From Cyprinodon diabolis (Eukaryota > Chordata > Actinopteri > Cyprinodontiformes > Cyprinodontidae), in the NCBI GenBank assembly GCA_030533445.1, contig CM060072.1, positions 20,339,767-20,403,766 of the forward strand: DNA of 64,000 bases, given 5' to 3'. This document shows positions 1-9,975 of this stretch, one piece after another. The notes below the pieces were generated by a model. It saw only the letters and a program-made list of their open reading frames with translations, was not told the origin of the DNA and ran no database searches. How positions within the stretch are numbered: the stretch's first letter is position 1; every line of letters starts with the position of its first letter. The translations under genes and the position numbers were made by a program.

Positions 1-438
1 CTTTTGGTAGATGCTTTGAAGCAAATAAAAAAAAACATAAAGAAACTCTATGTAGCTATGTTTTCTATTGGCAAAAAAAATAAAAAAATGAAATTACAAA
101 TCAGGATTAGACATAATAGTGTATTGGAGCATTGGAGATGGACATTGAAATTCATCACTTTTAAGCGTCATCGTTTGGGGAGTATTTGAAAGTATTTGAA
201 AAAGGTCAAATTCACAACAATTCTGCAAGACTGGGATTTCTGTTGACTCTTAAATCATATCACAGAACAGGTCCATTTTGTATACCATGGCAGCCATCCT
301 GTTTTCTTGCTTTTTCTATTGGCATAGAGGGAGAGAATGGGCTGGGATAATGATTTGACAGCTTTTAAGGTTCACTGTGCAAAGCAGGTTGAATCCTTAT
401 ATGGTAGTACTTACCGAATTCTCATTATTTGTTTAAAG
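1..438 (+). other. tiam1: tiam1 intron (3' part, upstream of first visible exon)
   Basis: No coding similarity seen. The stretch ends in an acceptor (tttgtttaaag) directly before the first DH-domain exon, so it is read as the end of a tiam1 intron whose start lies outside the window. The open frame running through 337-438 continues into the exon by chance. Confidence 0.7.
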
Positions 439-564
439 CTGGATATTTTATTTGGCAACCTCGAAGAGATGGCGGAATTCCAGATGGAGTTCCTGCGAAC
501 ACTAGAGGATGGAATCAGGCTGGTTCCAGATCTGGACAAACTGGAGAGGGTGGACCAGTTTAAG
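439..564 (+). CDS. tiam1: tiam1 exon: DH domain, first visible part
   Basis: Codes 42 residues from [15 protein letters not shown] to KLERVDQFK, phase 0 at both ends, donor AAG|gtgaac. Helical DH segment. The previous exon is outside the window. Confidence 0.9.
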
Positions 565-3500
565 GTGAACTGTTTTTCCCTACAAACTGAAAAAAATCTT
601 TTGGATGTTTTTCCCGCATTGTAAGATTTCTTTTAGTTAATGCAAATGTTTATAGAATAGGAAAATAAAAAAATCCCTTTATTTTCCCACAATGGGGAAA
701 TTGTGATGGTAAAGCAGCAGCAAAAGATTATAGCAAAAGTGAACACACAAATGTGGACCTTAAAAAAGTTTATAAAAATAACAGAATAAGTGAAAAAGTT
801 AAGAAAACAAATACAAGACTTTTTTTTTTTTACAACATAAATACTGTGCATCTAGACACAATTATTGTGTAATTTACTTTAATATTTCATATTCTGTTAG
901 TTAAGTGAAAGTATTCAATTAAAAGAAGTTCTTTAACCTTTCCATTAAATTGATAAATGCCGTATTAAGAATTTTCACTTGCGTTGACTTGCTAGGGGAA
1001 AACTCTCTCAGGGTTTAAACACATAACCAAGACATGGAAAAAAAGAAAAAACAAATTATTGCAGAACTAGCCAGAAAAATGAACCCTTAGTGATGCAAAC
1101 AACATTTACAAAAACCACACTCAGCACAGCTTAATGAGATCTGATGAGCGGGCAAAGCAATTTTCCTTCAAGCAGAGGATTTCTGTAATTTTGGTTAATT
1201 ACTGTCTTAGACAATTCGATTTAAATTCATAATTACTTTATTAATCCCAAAGAGGCTGCTATTCCTATAGATAGCTGCTTGTGTTAAACTAGGGCCAATC
1301 AGCCAATCCCTTTGACTATATTTGTTATTTGAAACCCTCTGGAATATAATCTGTGTCACAAAAGTTGGAGCATTTGTATCGAATCAAATAGGTTTCCAAA
1401 TGAAGCCCTTGTATTTACTCAAATCATCCGGTTTATTATAGCTACATCAAAGATGCATTGAAATTCTTATGGCTGTTTGCAATAACACATTTTTAGACAA
1501 CCCAAATAAAAAAAATGTGAATCATATTCGGTGATGTTTTATGTGCTGGCCTTTCTCTGCAGAAGGTGCTGTTCTCTTTGGGTGGGTCATTCCTGTACTA
1601 CGCTGATCGATTCAAGATCTACAGTGCGTTTTGTGCCAGCCACACTAAAGTTCCCAAGGTCCTGGCAAAAGGTAAAAAAAACAAGCAGTCTTCCTCAGTG
1701 TTGAGCACAATTGCAGATCTCTGATGTTTTTTACGATGACATACTGTAGCACTGCTATGGTTTATTGCCTTGTACAGTTTATTTGTGGTTTTTGCTGTAC
1801 AATTAAAAAATACCTCTTGTTCCACTATTTTTAGCCAAAACTGACCCAGAGTTCAAAGCTTTCCTGGCCGAGAGAAACCCCAGACAGCAGCATTCATCCA
1901 CTCTGGAGTCTTACCTAATCAAACCCATCCAGAGAGTGCTGAAATACCCGCTTCTGCTCAGAGAGCTCCACTCTCTCACTGACAAAGACAGTGAGGAACA
2001 CTACCACCTGGACGGTAAGATGATGCCTTTGTTTTTTCTTATTTTCCAAACACCTTTTAACACTGTGAAATGGTCTCACATAATCTATGCCCCTCACTGT
2101 TTAGAACAGTAATTGATTAGGACACATCTAATGAACTTCTGTCTCATCCAGTTGCAATGAAAGCCATGAACACAGTGGCGAGTCACATCAATGAGATGCA
2201 AAAGCTTCACGAGGAGTATGGAGCAGTTTTTGATCAGCTCATTAATGAGCAGACAGCAGATAACAAAGAGGTAACTTATTCTGTTCTGTTACCAAACTGG
2301 TATTTTATGACTTGCCAAATTAAAAACAATTTTTTCTTTTATTATTATTTTTTTTTTAATAAAGGTGCTTGATCTCTCAATGGGTGATCTGCTGCTGCAT
2401 TCAACAGTGGTTTGGATGAATGCTCCAACACATATCAACAAGAGCAAAAAGGACCCAGAATTAGCTGCTTTTGGTAAGGTTTAAGCAGACTTTTGAGTGA
2501 TCATTTTTTTTCTGAATGTATAAAATATGCAATGAATACCATAGCACAGGTAAAGGACAGAAAAAAGGTCTATGCAGCAGGAATAACTGCTTTATTATTT
2601 AGCCTCTTCTATGCGGTTAACCAGCTCTAAAGTGCCCAGATGTAAAATAATAAAATAAAACAAAAATTAAAAACCATGATTTCTTTTTAATGAATATTAG
2701 ATAAACATATTTAATGGATTTTTTTTATGATGAGTAGAGGTAGCTGCTCTGACCGATCTTGGAATATATAAAAAAAAAATTATTTGGTTATTTTTGACTC
2801 ATATACAAGTAATTTCCTTTTTTATTACCTTTTTAATGCCAATAAAAGTTTCCCTTTTTTATCCTATATCAAACGGTCAACGAATTAAATAATATAATGA
2901 AATGCGCTTTGATTCACGCTATGCTCTTATTTTTTGGCTTTTGTCTTACAGTGTTTAAAACAGCAGTTGTGTTTGTCTACAAAAACTGCTCCAAACACAG
3001 GAAAAAAATTGTAAGTACTCCAAGTTTTGTTTTTTGGGAGGGGTTGGGTATAATTAAAAAGATATATTCTGTAGATGATAAATTCCACGCCTGCCCAAAA
3101 GCATGGGATGTTGCAAAGTTAATACTTTTTTATTTAATTCCCAAAAAACTGAGACATTACTGAGGCCTTTGTATTGAAATTAATACACTCCATGTGCAGT
3201 TTTGGCTATTTGAAGACAAGGATAAATGTAAATATTGAAACCAGAATTGTTTGAATCCTATAATGCATCCACAGTACATAGGAACTGACTCCTTCAACCA
3301 CCACCCTCCATTTACTGTGACTTCCAACCATTTTAGCATTTTTTATGACTATTTATTCATTTAAATATGAACATGTTCAGTACTTTTAGAGCAAGCTGGT
3401 TTTGAGTTCTGCTATTTATAACCACCAAAAAGTCATTGCTGTTGATGCCACCAAGCAAACGGCTTAGTGAGTGGTGTCCTCCTACTCTTTAATATGCAGA

Positions 3501-6500
3501 CAGATTTCTCCTGCTCATCTAACAATGCATCAATAATTCAAATATAAAAAGCAGAGAAGGATTTTTACTCTTTCAGCAAGAGCAAAAAGGTCCCAGAATT
3601 AGTAGTGTTTGGTCAGATTTAAGCAGACTTTTTGGCAATGCTTTGTTTCCTGAATGTATGATATATACAGTTCATGCCATACCACAGAGTAAAAATAACC
3701 TACATGCACAGGACAAATAAAAGTATGCACCAGAAGGCACAGTTTTATTATTTTGCCATTTCTATGCTGCAAATCTCTGACTGTCAAATCTCACTCTGCT
3801 CCAAAATGCCCAGATGAAGGATTTTTAAGGCAAGGAAATGAAAGGCAAGTTTATTTGCATAGCACAATTCAGTATATAGACATTTCAAAGTGCTTTACAT
3901 TAATTAGATAATAAAATAAAATAAAAATAAAAGAAGAATCAAAGGAAATAAAGGTTAAAAACTGTATAAGACAAATAAAATAGTTTGAGCACAACCTTAA
4001 ACTAATAATACCTCAGTTGACAGTTAAACTTCAACAGTCAAAGGCAGTTCTAAAATAACTCTTTTTTAACTTTGACTTAATAGAACTCAGGCTTTTGGTA
4101 CTTTTACAGTCTTCTGGAAGTTTTTTTTCCACATCAGTGGAGCATAGGAACAAAAGTCTGCTTCTTTGCATTGGGTCCTAGTTCTGGGCGCACAGAGTAG
4201 GCTTGAACTAGAAGACCTGAGTAATGTTGGAGGTTGATACACTGACAACAAATCTGTTATGTATTGAGGTGCTGATCTATTCAGTGATTTATAGACTAAC
4301 AGAAGGATTTTAAAGTCTATTCTCTGAGCTACAGGGAGCCAGTGGAAGAACTTCAGAACCGGACTGATGTGCTCTACTTTTATAGTTCTAGTGAGAACAT
4401 GGGCAGCAGCGTTTTGGATCAACTTCAGCAGACTCTTTTATATATGTGGAAATTGTGTCATAGAATTTATTTGTCCATTTAGTGCTGCTTAGACATTTGT
4501 GGTTTTGTGACCAATTCAGTCATTAAGGAAACGTTGTCAACCTTACTGGTATAGACATTTTGAAAAAAATATCTTTAAGTTTCAGGGTTGCAATATAATT
4601 AAGAACATGTTTCATAATTTCTTATGGTATCGTATTTTAATAAAATTGTAACCAGGAAACAACCTTCTGTAACATTTTGTCACATATTAACCTGAGTTTA
4701 ATCAGTTGTTGTTGGTTAAGTTTAATACCTGATAATAGTTTAACTATCAGATGTTATTGTGTGATCTTTTATGGACCTTTTTCTTCAACTGCTCTTTAGA
4801 AGGTGTGGTAAATTATTCAGAACTCAAAATGCTGCAGCGACTGAAAAAAAAAATTGCTGGCTTAATTTTACTTAGATTTACTCTTTTTTTCCCTAAAGAA
4901 TAAAGAGGAAGTCAAAGGAAGGAACCTTCATTATAGAAACCTTTTAAAGGATTACAATAAAAAAAAATAATAATATAAATATATCTACTTGCTTTAGATA
5001 TGCACATTATTCTAAGCACTATCTATTTTATAAATAATGGAATGTGACAAATGTGGTTGTCAAATAAACCCTACAGTATGTTGTTTTAATGTTTTTTTGA
5101 TTTACAGTAAGAGAAACAAAAAAAAACATGCTTTGTTGATGGATAAAAAAATAGTCAAAAATGGAGACTGCAAAAAAGTGGTAGTGAGGGTTGCTGGTTG
5201 GGCCTAGTGTATTTACACTTCTGTGTACATTTACAGTCTGATACCTACCAGAAGGTGGCTCTCTTATGCTCTCTGCTGTCATGTCATTGTACTGCAATGT
5301 ACTGCCATGTATGTATTTATATGATTTGCTGTTTTCAGGGAGGATCTCATCGTACGTCTGTGGCAGAGGACAGGGATCATTCCCGCTTCAGACACATGAT
5401 TGCAACAAACTCACTGCAAGTTAGAGCTCCTGCAAGTAGGTGAACAATTGACTGCTTGTAAAAGATGCACCATTAGCTTCAAAAGATACTCTTACCTTTA
5501 GACCTAATTCTTTTTTATTATTATTTTTTTATTTAATGTGTTCTGTGAAGCAAAATTTGAAAAAAAAAAAAAATCTTATAAACTCATATAGGAAAAAACA
5601 GAAAAAAAAAGATCATGAAAAAAATAAATTAAAAAAAACTAATATAAAAATAGATTTGAAAACAAAAAAAATCAGAGAAAATGTCAGTTACTTCAAAAAA
5701 ATGAATTTTATTATATGTCCAAAATTGCATTTTGGGATTTAGTTTTTTCCATATTTCCATTTAGAAAAGGGTCTCCTTGGAACAATAATGGAACAAACAA
5801 GTGCTGTGCTGTGTGTTGACGTCAAATTCCTATTAACTAGTAGTGGACAACTATACAGAACACTTGGCAACTTTATGGGTGAAACCCACATGGTTCACTC
5901 CTCAACCCAGAAACGCATCTCCCATAAAATTGGTAAATTAAAACACAAATTTCCGTACTTTTGTGTTAGGTTTGTGTTTTACCAGAACAGATTTCTCCTT
6001 AAATAAATGGATCATAAATAGATGAAAGAAAAGTTGATTTGTTGATAATCTGGATTTCTTTGGAATGGGACATTGTGGAGGTTGGAGGCTTTTGCTGAGG
6101 ACTAGGTTCCTAAATGTCTTTCCAGTGTAATTTTAAGTTTAACTGCAGACCTCTGTCTTTTGAGCAAAACCCTCTTTAAACAAAGATCTCGCTTTAATCA
6201 AAGCAAGTTACGCTTACAGCAGAAGAAGTGTATATTTTATAAGTGTTTATTTTGCTAATGGGTGTGTAACTGAAAATGTTTAACCTGATCACTTTTTGCC
6301 AGAATAGGGAGGAAAATAAGTAATATTTAATGTCTAGTCTACACTTAACTGCTTCCAAAACTAATATTGTACTTTGCATATGGTAAATGGAGTAATCCTT
6401 TTTTATTTAAAATAAGTGACTCTTGAAATGTAAGCATGTATAATTTCTTTTTCAGGTTCTGAAGCCACAGAAGTTTGTGAAATAGTTCACACAAGGTCTG

Positions 6501-7463
6501 AATCTGAAGGGAGACCTGAAACAACCTTTCAGTTGTGCTGCAGGTATATTTTGTAAAAGAAATTAATTTGCAGTAATGGCTTCTGTTAGTTGATAAAAAA
6601 GACTTCAAGTCCACCTGTTTCTTGTTTTTCTTTTCAGTTCTCCAGAGAGTAAAAAGGAATTCTTAAAAGTGGTCCAGTCTATTCTTAGGGAGAAGCAAAG
6701 AAAACAGCTTCTGAAGACAAAGTCACTGCCACAGAACCAGAAGTACGTTCCATTTGGTGGCAAACGCCTGAGCGCCCTCAAAGGAGCGCAGCCTCTCATG
6801 AACAGAGCAGGTACTGTAGGTTTACATAGTGCTCTTATTACATCAAACAATACTTTGCAAACTTCAATGTGTGTTTTTCTTTTTTTTCTGCTTTCAGCCT
6901 CTGCTCCATCACGAACTCTAACCCGCAGAAGCCTGACGAAGAACCTCATCACTATCGATGCTGACCTGGTTTTACATGGCGATAATAACAGTTCGCCGTC
7001 CAATCAGCATGAACCTCGTCCATCTCATAAACCTCAGGCAGAGGACACGGATCGATGGGTGGAAGAGCAGTTTAATTTGGGGTGCTATGAGGACCGTTTT
7101 GAAGTCATTGATAGCAGACAGATGAAGGAGACTGACATCTTGAGCGATGACGATGAGTACTGTAAATCTCTTCGATCCCCGTCGTCAGAAGCAGACTCCC
7201 TAGAGGCAGGAGTGGAAGGACTCAACTTGAAAAGCAATATGGAGTCTGACAGTGAGAACAAACTGAGTTTAAAAGCGCAACAAACTAAGAAAAAGGAAGA
7301 TTCAGACTCTTTCGCATCCTGCGGCCTCTCTGTCTCCCGGTATTCAAAGATCGGACCTTTGAAGCAGCAGTGTGCTGCAGAGAAGGACTCAAGCAAGGAC
7401 CAAGATGTTATCTGGGTGAGGCAGGATGTCTTTAATAAAGGGTGTGACAGCGATATATTTTGA
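439..7463 (+). CDS. tiam1: TIAM1-type Rac guanine nucleotide exchange factor, 3' part (10 exons, 5' partial)
   Basis: Exchange factor that loads GTP on Rac at the plasma membrane; the family has N-terminal PH, Ras-binding, PDZ, then DH and C-terminal PH domains. Only the last part is in the window. Exons: 439-564, 1563-1671, 1835-2014, 2152-2270, 2365-2473, 2952-3010, 5339-5435, 6456-6543, 6638-6810, 6898-7463. They total 1626 nt, all phases agree, and they give 541 residues plus TGA. Residues 1-160 are the DH domain ([20 protein letters not shown], then [15 protein letters not shown]). About 161-330 are the PH domain ([53 protein letters not shown]). The rest is an acidic tail ([22 protein letters not shown]) ending [19 protein letters not shown]. 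From recalled family sequences the tail fits TIAM1, not TIAM2. No breaks seen. Linkage to grik1 supports the call. Confidence 0.93.
565..1562 (+). other. tiam1 intron, nothing recognised
   Basis: About 1 kb of AT-rich sequence between two DH exons. No repeat family, RNA or coding signal recognised on either strand. Confidence 0.6.
1563..1671 (+). CDS. tiam1: tiam1 exon: DH domain ([15 protein letters not shown])
   Basis: Acceptor tctctgcag, donor AAAAG|gtaaaa. Codes [17 protein letters not shown] and [16 protein letters not shown], then one base of the next codon. Matches the conserved region of the Tiam DH domain. Confidence 0.92.
1835..2014 (+). CDS. tiam1: tiam1 exon: DH domain core ([16 protein letters not shown])
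   Basis: Holds the most conserved DH block: [20 protein letters not shown], followed by a SEEHYHLD segment. In DH domains this LIKPxQRxxKYPLLL helix packs against the GTPase switch regions. Acceptor tatttttag, donor GACG|gtaaga. Confidence 0.95.
2152..2270 (+). CDS. tiam1: tiam1 exon: end of DH domain, DH-PH linker
   Basis: Codes [18 protein letters not shown] and [22 protein letters not shown], the last DH helix leading to the PH domain. Acceptor ctcatccag, donor AAAGAG|gtaact; ends in phase 0. Confidence 0.93.
2365..2473 (+). CDS. tiam1: tiam1 exon: start of C-terminal PH domain
   Basis: Codes [20 protein letters not shown] and ends [10 protein letters not shown] plus one base. [12 protein letters not shown] is the first PH strand pair of Tiam proteins. 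The 3' edge of this exon and its intron are duplicated at 3577-3815. Confidence 0.9.
2437..2644 (+). repeat. Source copy of a local exon-edge duplication
   Basis: The end of the PH exon (from caagagcaaaaagg) and about 170 bp of the following intron recur at 3577-3815 in the same order and orientation. Shared blocks include tttaagcagactttt, ctgaatgtat and gtttattatt-like and gcccagatg segments. Confidence 0.75.
2952..3010 (+). CDS. tiam1: tiam1 exon: PH domain strand ([12 protein letters not shown])
   Basis: Short exon of 59 nt, acceptor tgtcttacag, donor AAAATT|gtaagt. Codes [20 protein letters not shown], including a basic patch in a PH-domain loop. Confidence 0.9.
3577..3815 (+). pseudogene. 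Decayed duplicate of a tiam1 exon edge plus intron
   Basis: Copy of 2437-2644 lying 1.1 kb downstream, inside the intron after the 59-nt exon. It begins just after a good acceptor-like tract (ctctttcag at 3568-3576), then reads [10 protein letters not shown] in the original frame, ending ttt g|gtcaga where the real exon has ttt g|gtaagg. The donor has decayed from gtaagg to gtcaga. Use as an exon is unlikely, since the frame would repeat part of the PH domain. Confidence 0.65.
3838..4440 (-). mobile_element. L2/Maui-like LINE 3' fragment
   Basis: On the minus strand 4422-4087 codes the end of an L2-clade ORF2 ([31 protein letters not shown]). Its untranslated tail follows, with the characteristic run aagcactttgaaatgtct and gcaaataaacttgcctt near 3838-3900. 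It is 5' truncated and has no intact polymerase core. Confidence 0.8.
5339..5435 (+). CDS. tiam1: tiam1 exon: PH domain ([15 protein letters not shown])
   Basis: Acceptor tgttttcag, donor GCAA|gtaggt. Codes [15 protein letters not shown] then [17 protein letters not shown]. It follows a 2.3-kb intron, the longest visible in this gene, which holds a partial exon duplication and an L2-like LINE. Confidence 0.88.
5436..6455 (+). other. tiam1 intron with A-rich low-complexity tract
   Basis: Positions 5536-5702 are strongly A-rich on the + strand (runs of A separated by single bases), so the open frame there is an artefact of composition. Nothing else recognised in this intron. Confidence 0.65.
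6456..6543 (+). CDS. tiam1: tiam1 exon: PH domain ([15 protein letters not shown])
   Basis: Acceptor tttttcag, donor TGCAG|gtatat. Codes [20 protein letters not shown] and the strand ending TTFQLCC. Phase agrees on both sides. Confidence 0.9.
6638..6810 (+). CDS. tiam1: tiam1 exon: PH C-terminal helix and basic linker
   Basis: Codes the final PH helix ([19 protein letters not shown]) and [20 protein letters not shown]. Donor GAGCAG|gtactg. The following intron is only 87 nt and open in frame. Confidence 0.92.
6898..7463 (+). CDS. tiam1: tiam1 last coding exon: acidic C-terminal tail
   Basis: Acceptor gctttcag. Codes 188 residues plus [24 protein letters not shown], the acidic [12 protein letters not shown] block, and the conserved terminal [10 protein letters not shown]. 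Human TIAM1 as recalled ends in a form that fits a class I PDZ ligand; here the last residues are SDIF, so that ligand may differ. An AATAAA at 7434-7439 lies inside the coding sequence and is not read as a processing signal. Confidence 0.92.
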
Positions 7464-7499
7464 TAGCATTTTGCAGGAGAAAGAAGGAGGGGGAAAAAC

Positions 7500-8480
7500 T
7501 AAGGTCTTCCACTATATACAGTAACTTGCAGAAGAGTTTGTTTCCTTTAAGCTTTTTCACATTTGCACCCTACAACCAACTCATGGTATTTTTGGGGGAT
7601 TTTTTTTAGATGGATATGAAAAGGTGTATAATTGTGAAGTGGAAGGAAAATTCTACAGTGTTTATGACATTTTTAAAAATGTAAATAATGAAAAATGAAG
7701 AGGACATTTCTGTTCAGCCACCAGAGTCAGCACTTTGTAAATTCTATCCTACATAACTCTAGGTTTAAGGTTCTGTATTCAATTAGTCACTGCTGATGAG
7801 CTTCCCTGTCCCTTCTCTTTTAGTGGGGTTTCATTCAGCATGAATCCAATAGTTTAGTTTTATTTTCTACTAACCAGGCAATTTTCTATTCTCGTTTTAT
7901 GCTACTTCGCTTCTTCCAAACCTTAAAAGGGACATTTATTCCTCAGCAGCTTTCCCCTAACCATAGTTCATTAAAGACTTTATTTTGCTGCTAATGGGAC
8001 CTCCTACCTGAGATATGGATCTCAACATTTCTTTCAGAATTATCATGGACCTCTTCGTTATTTCTAATTAATTTTCTCCTTTTGAGCCTGTTAGATTAAA
8101 TTGAGAGTCTAGGTGTGGTTGGTTTGCAGCTGATCCATGCTCTTAAAGTTGGTGAATTTTAGATCAAATGCATACACACAGACCAATTCCACATTTAAAC
8201 TTCTCCATTATTGCAGCCTGGCTGCTGTCTATTTTTTGGTCTTCATGATGCTTTATTTTAACGATCCCTTCATGCTTTCATAGGATTCTTTTTGCCAATT
8301 AGGTAATTAAAGGCAAATGGTTCAATACCCTTGTAACTAGGATTCTCATGGTAGAAATGGCTGAATAAAAATGCTACACTTCCATTTTTTTTATCAAATT
8401 AATAATATTCCTTCCATTTCATAAACTAACTTTATATTCGCAATTTTAAGAAATCCCAATAAAAAAACTGGATGTAAAAA
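7500..8480 (+). mobile_element. Degenerate Tc1/mariner-like element in tiam1 3' UTR
   Basis: Left end reads tttttcacatttgcaccct, then ttgtgaagtggaaggaaaat and cagccaccagagtcagcactttg, the left-end text of a common fish Tc1-like family. The right end carries its mirror: ctgaataaaaatgctacac, tccttccatttcataa, aaatcccaataaaa. Internal text gagcttccctgtcccttc and ggtcttcatgatgctt also fits. No transposase frame survives. The family is recalled from memory. Confidence 0.7.
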
Positions 8481-9619
8481 AAAAAAACAAAACTCTGCAA
8501 GGTAAACACAGAATTGTGAGAAATATAAGAGGTTTGGGTACATCCTTTTAAGAGGAAGTTTAAAGTCATCTTTGATCCTAACCACTCTACTAACCCTTGC
8601 CTTTTTTGACAATCCTAACTTCCCAAAAGATGCTGTGCAGTATCTTGCACCCCCTAGAGTTTCAACCAGAACTGCTTTTTCTAAAACTGCAACAGAGAGC
8701 CCACACTGTACCCTCACAAACTACTGGCAATCATCTAAATATAAGAGCATTTTTTGTACATGCATGATAAACAGGGTGTGTCTTCATACACTGCAAGAGC
8801 ACATCGTATGTAGACACAGGCAGCTACCGTCTCATCACACACACCCCGAACACCCAAGAGAAGTCCTCACTGAACTGTGATTCTCTGACCAAAAAATGTC
8901 TATTTTTTAACACAGGAATGTGGCCGTTATATATATTTTTCTGACTCAAAAAGCTGCATTTGTATTTGACCACCTAAGGGCTGTGTGTTACTGAGCTTTC
9001 CTTCAGGGTATGTTAGCTGAATAGCTGCTTTATAAAAATGAGGTCTGACTAGCTTTATTGTGCTTTTTAAAATTGTTCTAAATTAATATCAGTTGCACAT
9101 CACTATATAGTTAGAAGTAATAATTGTGCTGTTCTCCTGTTGTGCAAAAAATGTTGTGAAGCTCACTTTGTCTATAATATACTTTTTAAAAACCGCTATG
9201 AAAAGCATTTTTTCACATTTATTTAATATTGCCTTTTTGAAAATTTTTTACTGTAACTTTTTAATGTTTACATTTTTCTGCCCAGTGTTACAAACTACTT
9301 TGTATTTGGTGGCAGAAATGATCTTGATAAAGCTATCATCTATGCCCGTCACATCTTTTATTATATTAAGATAGATTATTCCTCTATTTTGGTAGTTAAT
9401 GATGTTTTTTTTTTAGGTGAATAGTATGTCCTACACTGGATTAATGAATCCGCTCAAGCTTAAAGTCCCTAAAATAATAACCCATCAACTTTTTTTACCC
9501 GTTGAGTTAAATGAGTCTTGAGGTGTCACTTAATTTATCTACCTTACCAGATGCAGACAAATTCTTAACATCCTGTCACTGCCTGCATCCGCTTCGCAAT
9601 CCTGCAATGCTTCTATATA

Positions 9620-9633
9620 CCACCAGGTGGTGC
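9620..9633 (+). promoter_or_regulatory. CTCF-like motif, forward (CCACCAGGTGGTGC)
   Basis: Agrees with the CTCF core consensus CCASYAGRKGGCRS at 13 of 14 positions. It lies near the predicted 3' end of tiam1, between the two genes. A motif match read by eye is not evidence of binding. Confidence 0.35.
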
Positions 9634-9950
9634 TGTTTCACTGTTATTACATCTAAGTACTCATTGTGAATCCTTTGTACAGTGCACAGAACTGCAAAGT
9701 TGAAAGCATAGCTACTGTGGTTCATAGGGATATGGAAGTAGATGGATTTAGGTATTTGTAACCCCTTTCTGATCCTGATGTCTTGGATGACAGCTGACTG
9801 GTTCATGATATATGAGAAAGACTTCTGACTGTGAGATACAATCACCAGGCCTTGGAGGAATACTCTGTGAAAAGCTATTTGACTCCCCACCTTTGTACTT
9901 TTGAAACTCTTTGTACCTAAAACTGTGGAGCGTTATCATTTTTATGTGAA

Positions 9951-9956
9951 AATAAA
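9951..9956 (+). terminator. tiam1: Candidate tiam1 polyadenylation signal AATAAA
   Basis: AATAAA followed within about 20 bases by a T-rich stretch (ttgttttttcttttcttg), a usual arrangement for cleavage. It is the last such signal before the sequence loses UTR character. Confidence 0.5.
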
Positions 9957-9975
9957 TTTTCTCAGTATTCTTGTT

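Larger units (their letters stand above)
7464..9975 (+). other. tiam1: tiam1 3' untranslated region (predicted)
   Basis: Begins after the TGA at 7461-7463. No further coding similarity. The first kilobase is a degenerate Tc1-like element with AATAAA motifs near 8364 and 8458. Beyond about 8700 the sequence is AU-rich and unlike a repeat. The last plausible signal is AATAAA at 9951-9956. The true end is a guess from that signal; use of the earlier signals would give a transcript about 1.5 kb shorter. Confidence 0.55.

Noticed and set aside
5536..5742. Lys-rich open frame
   Set aside because: Product of an A-rich low-complexity tract.
6605..7003. Minus-strand open frame of 132 codons antisense to tiam1
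   Set aside because: Shadow of the tiam1 coding exons; no family resemblance.
7085..7396. Minus-strand open frame in the tiam1 tail exon
   Set aside because: Complement of Ser/Glu/Lys-rich coding sequence; no resemblance.
8394..8880. Overlapping open frames on both strands in the tiam1 3' region
   Set aside because: No family resemblance, no splice context, partly within the Tc1 remnant.
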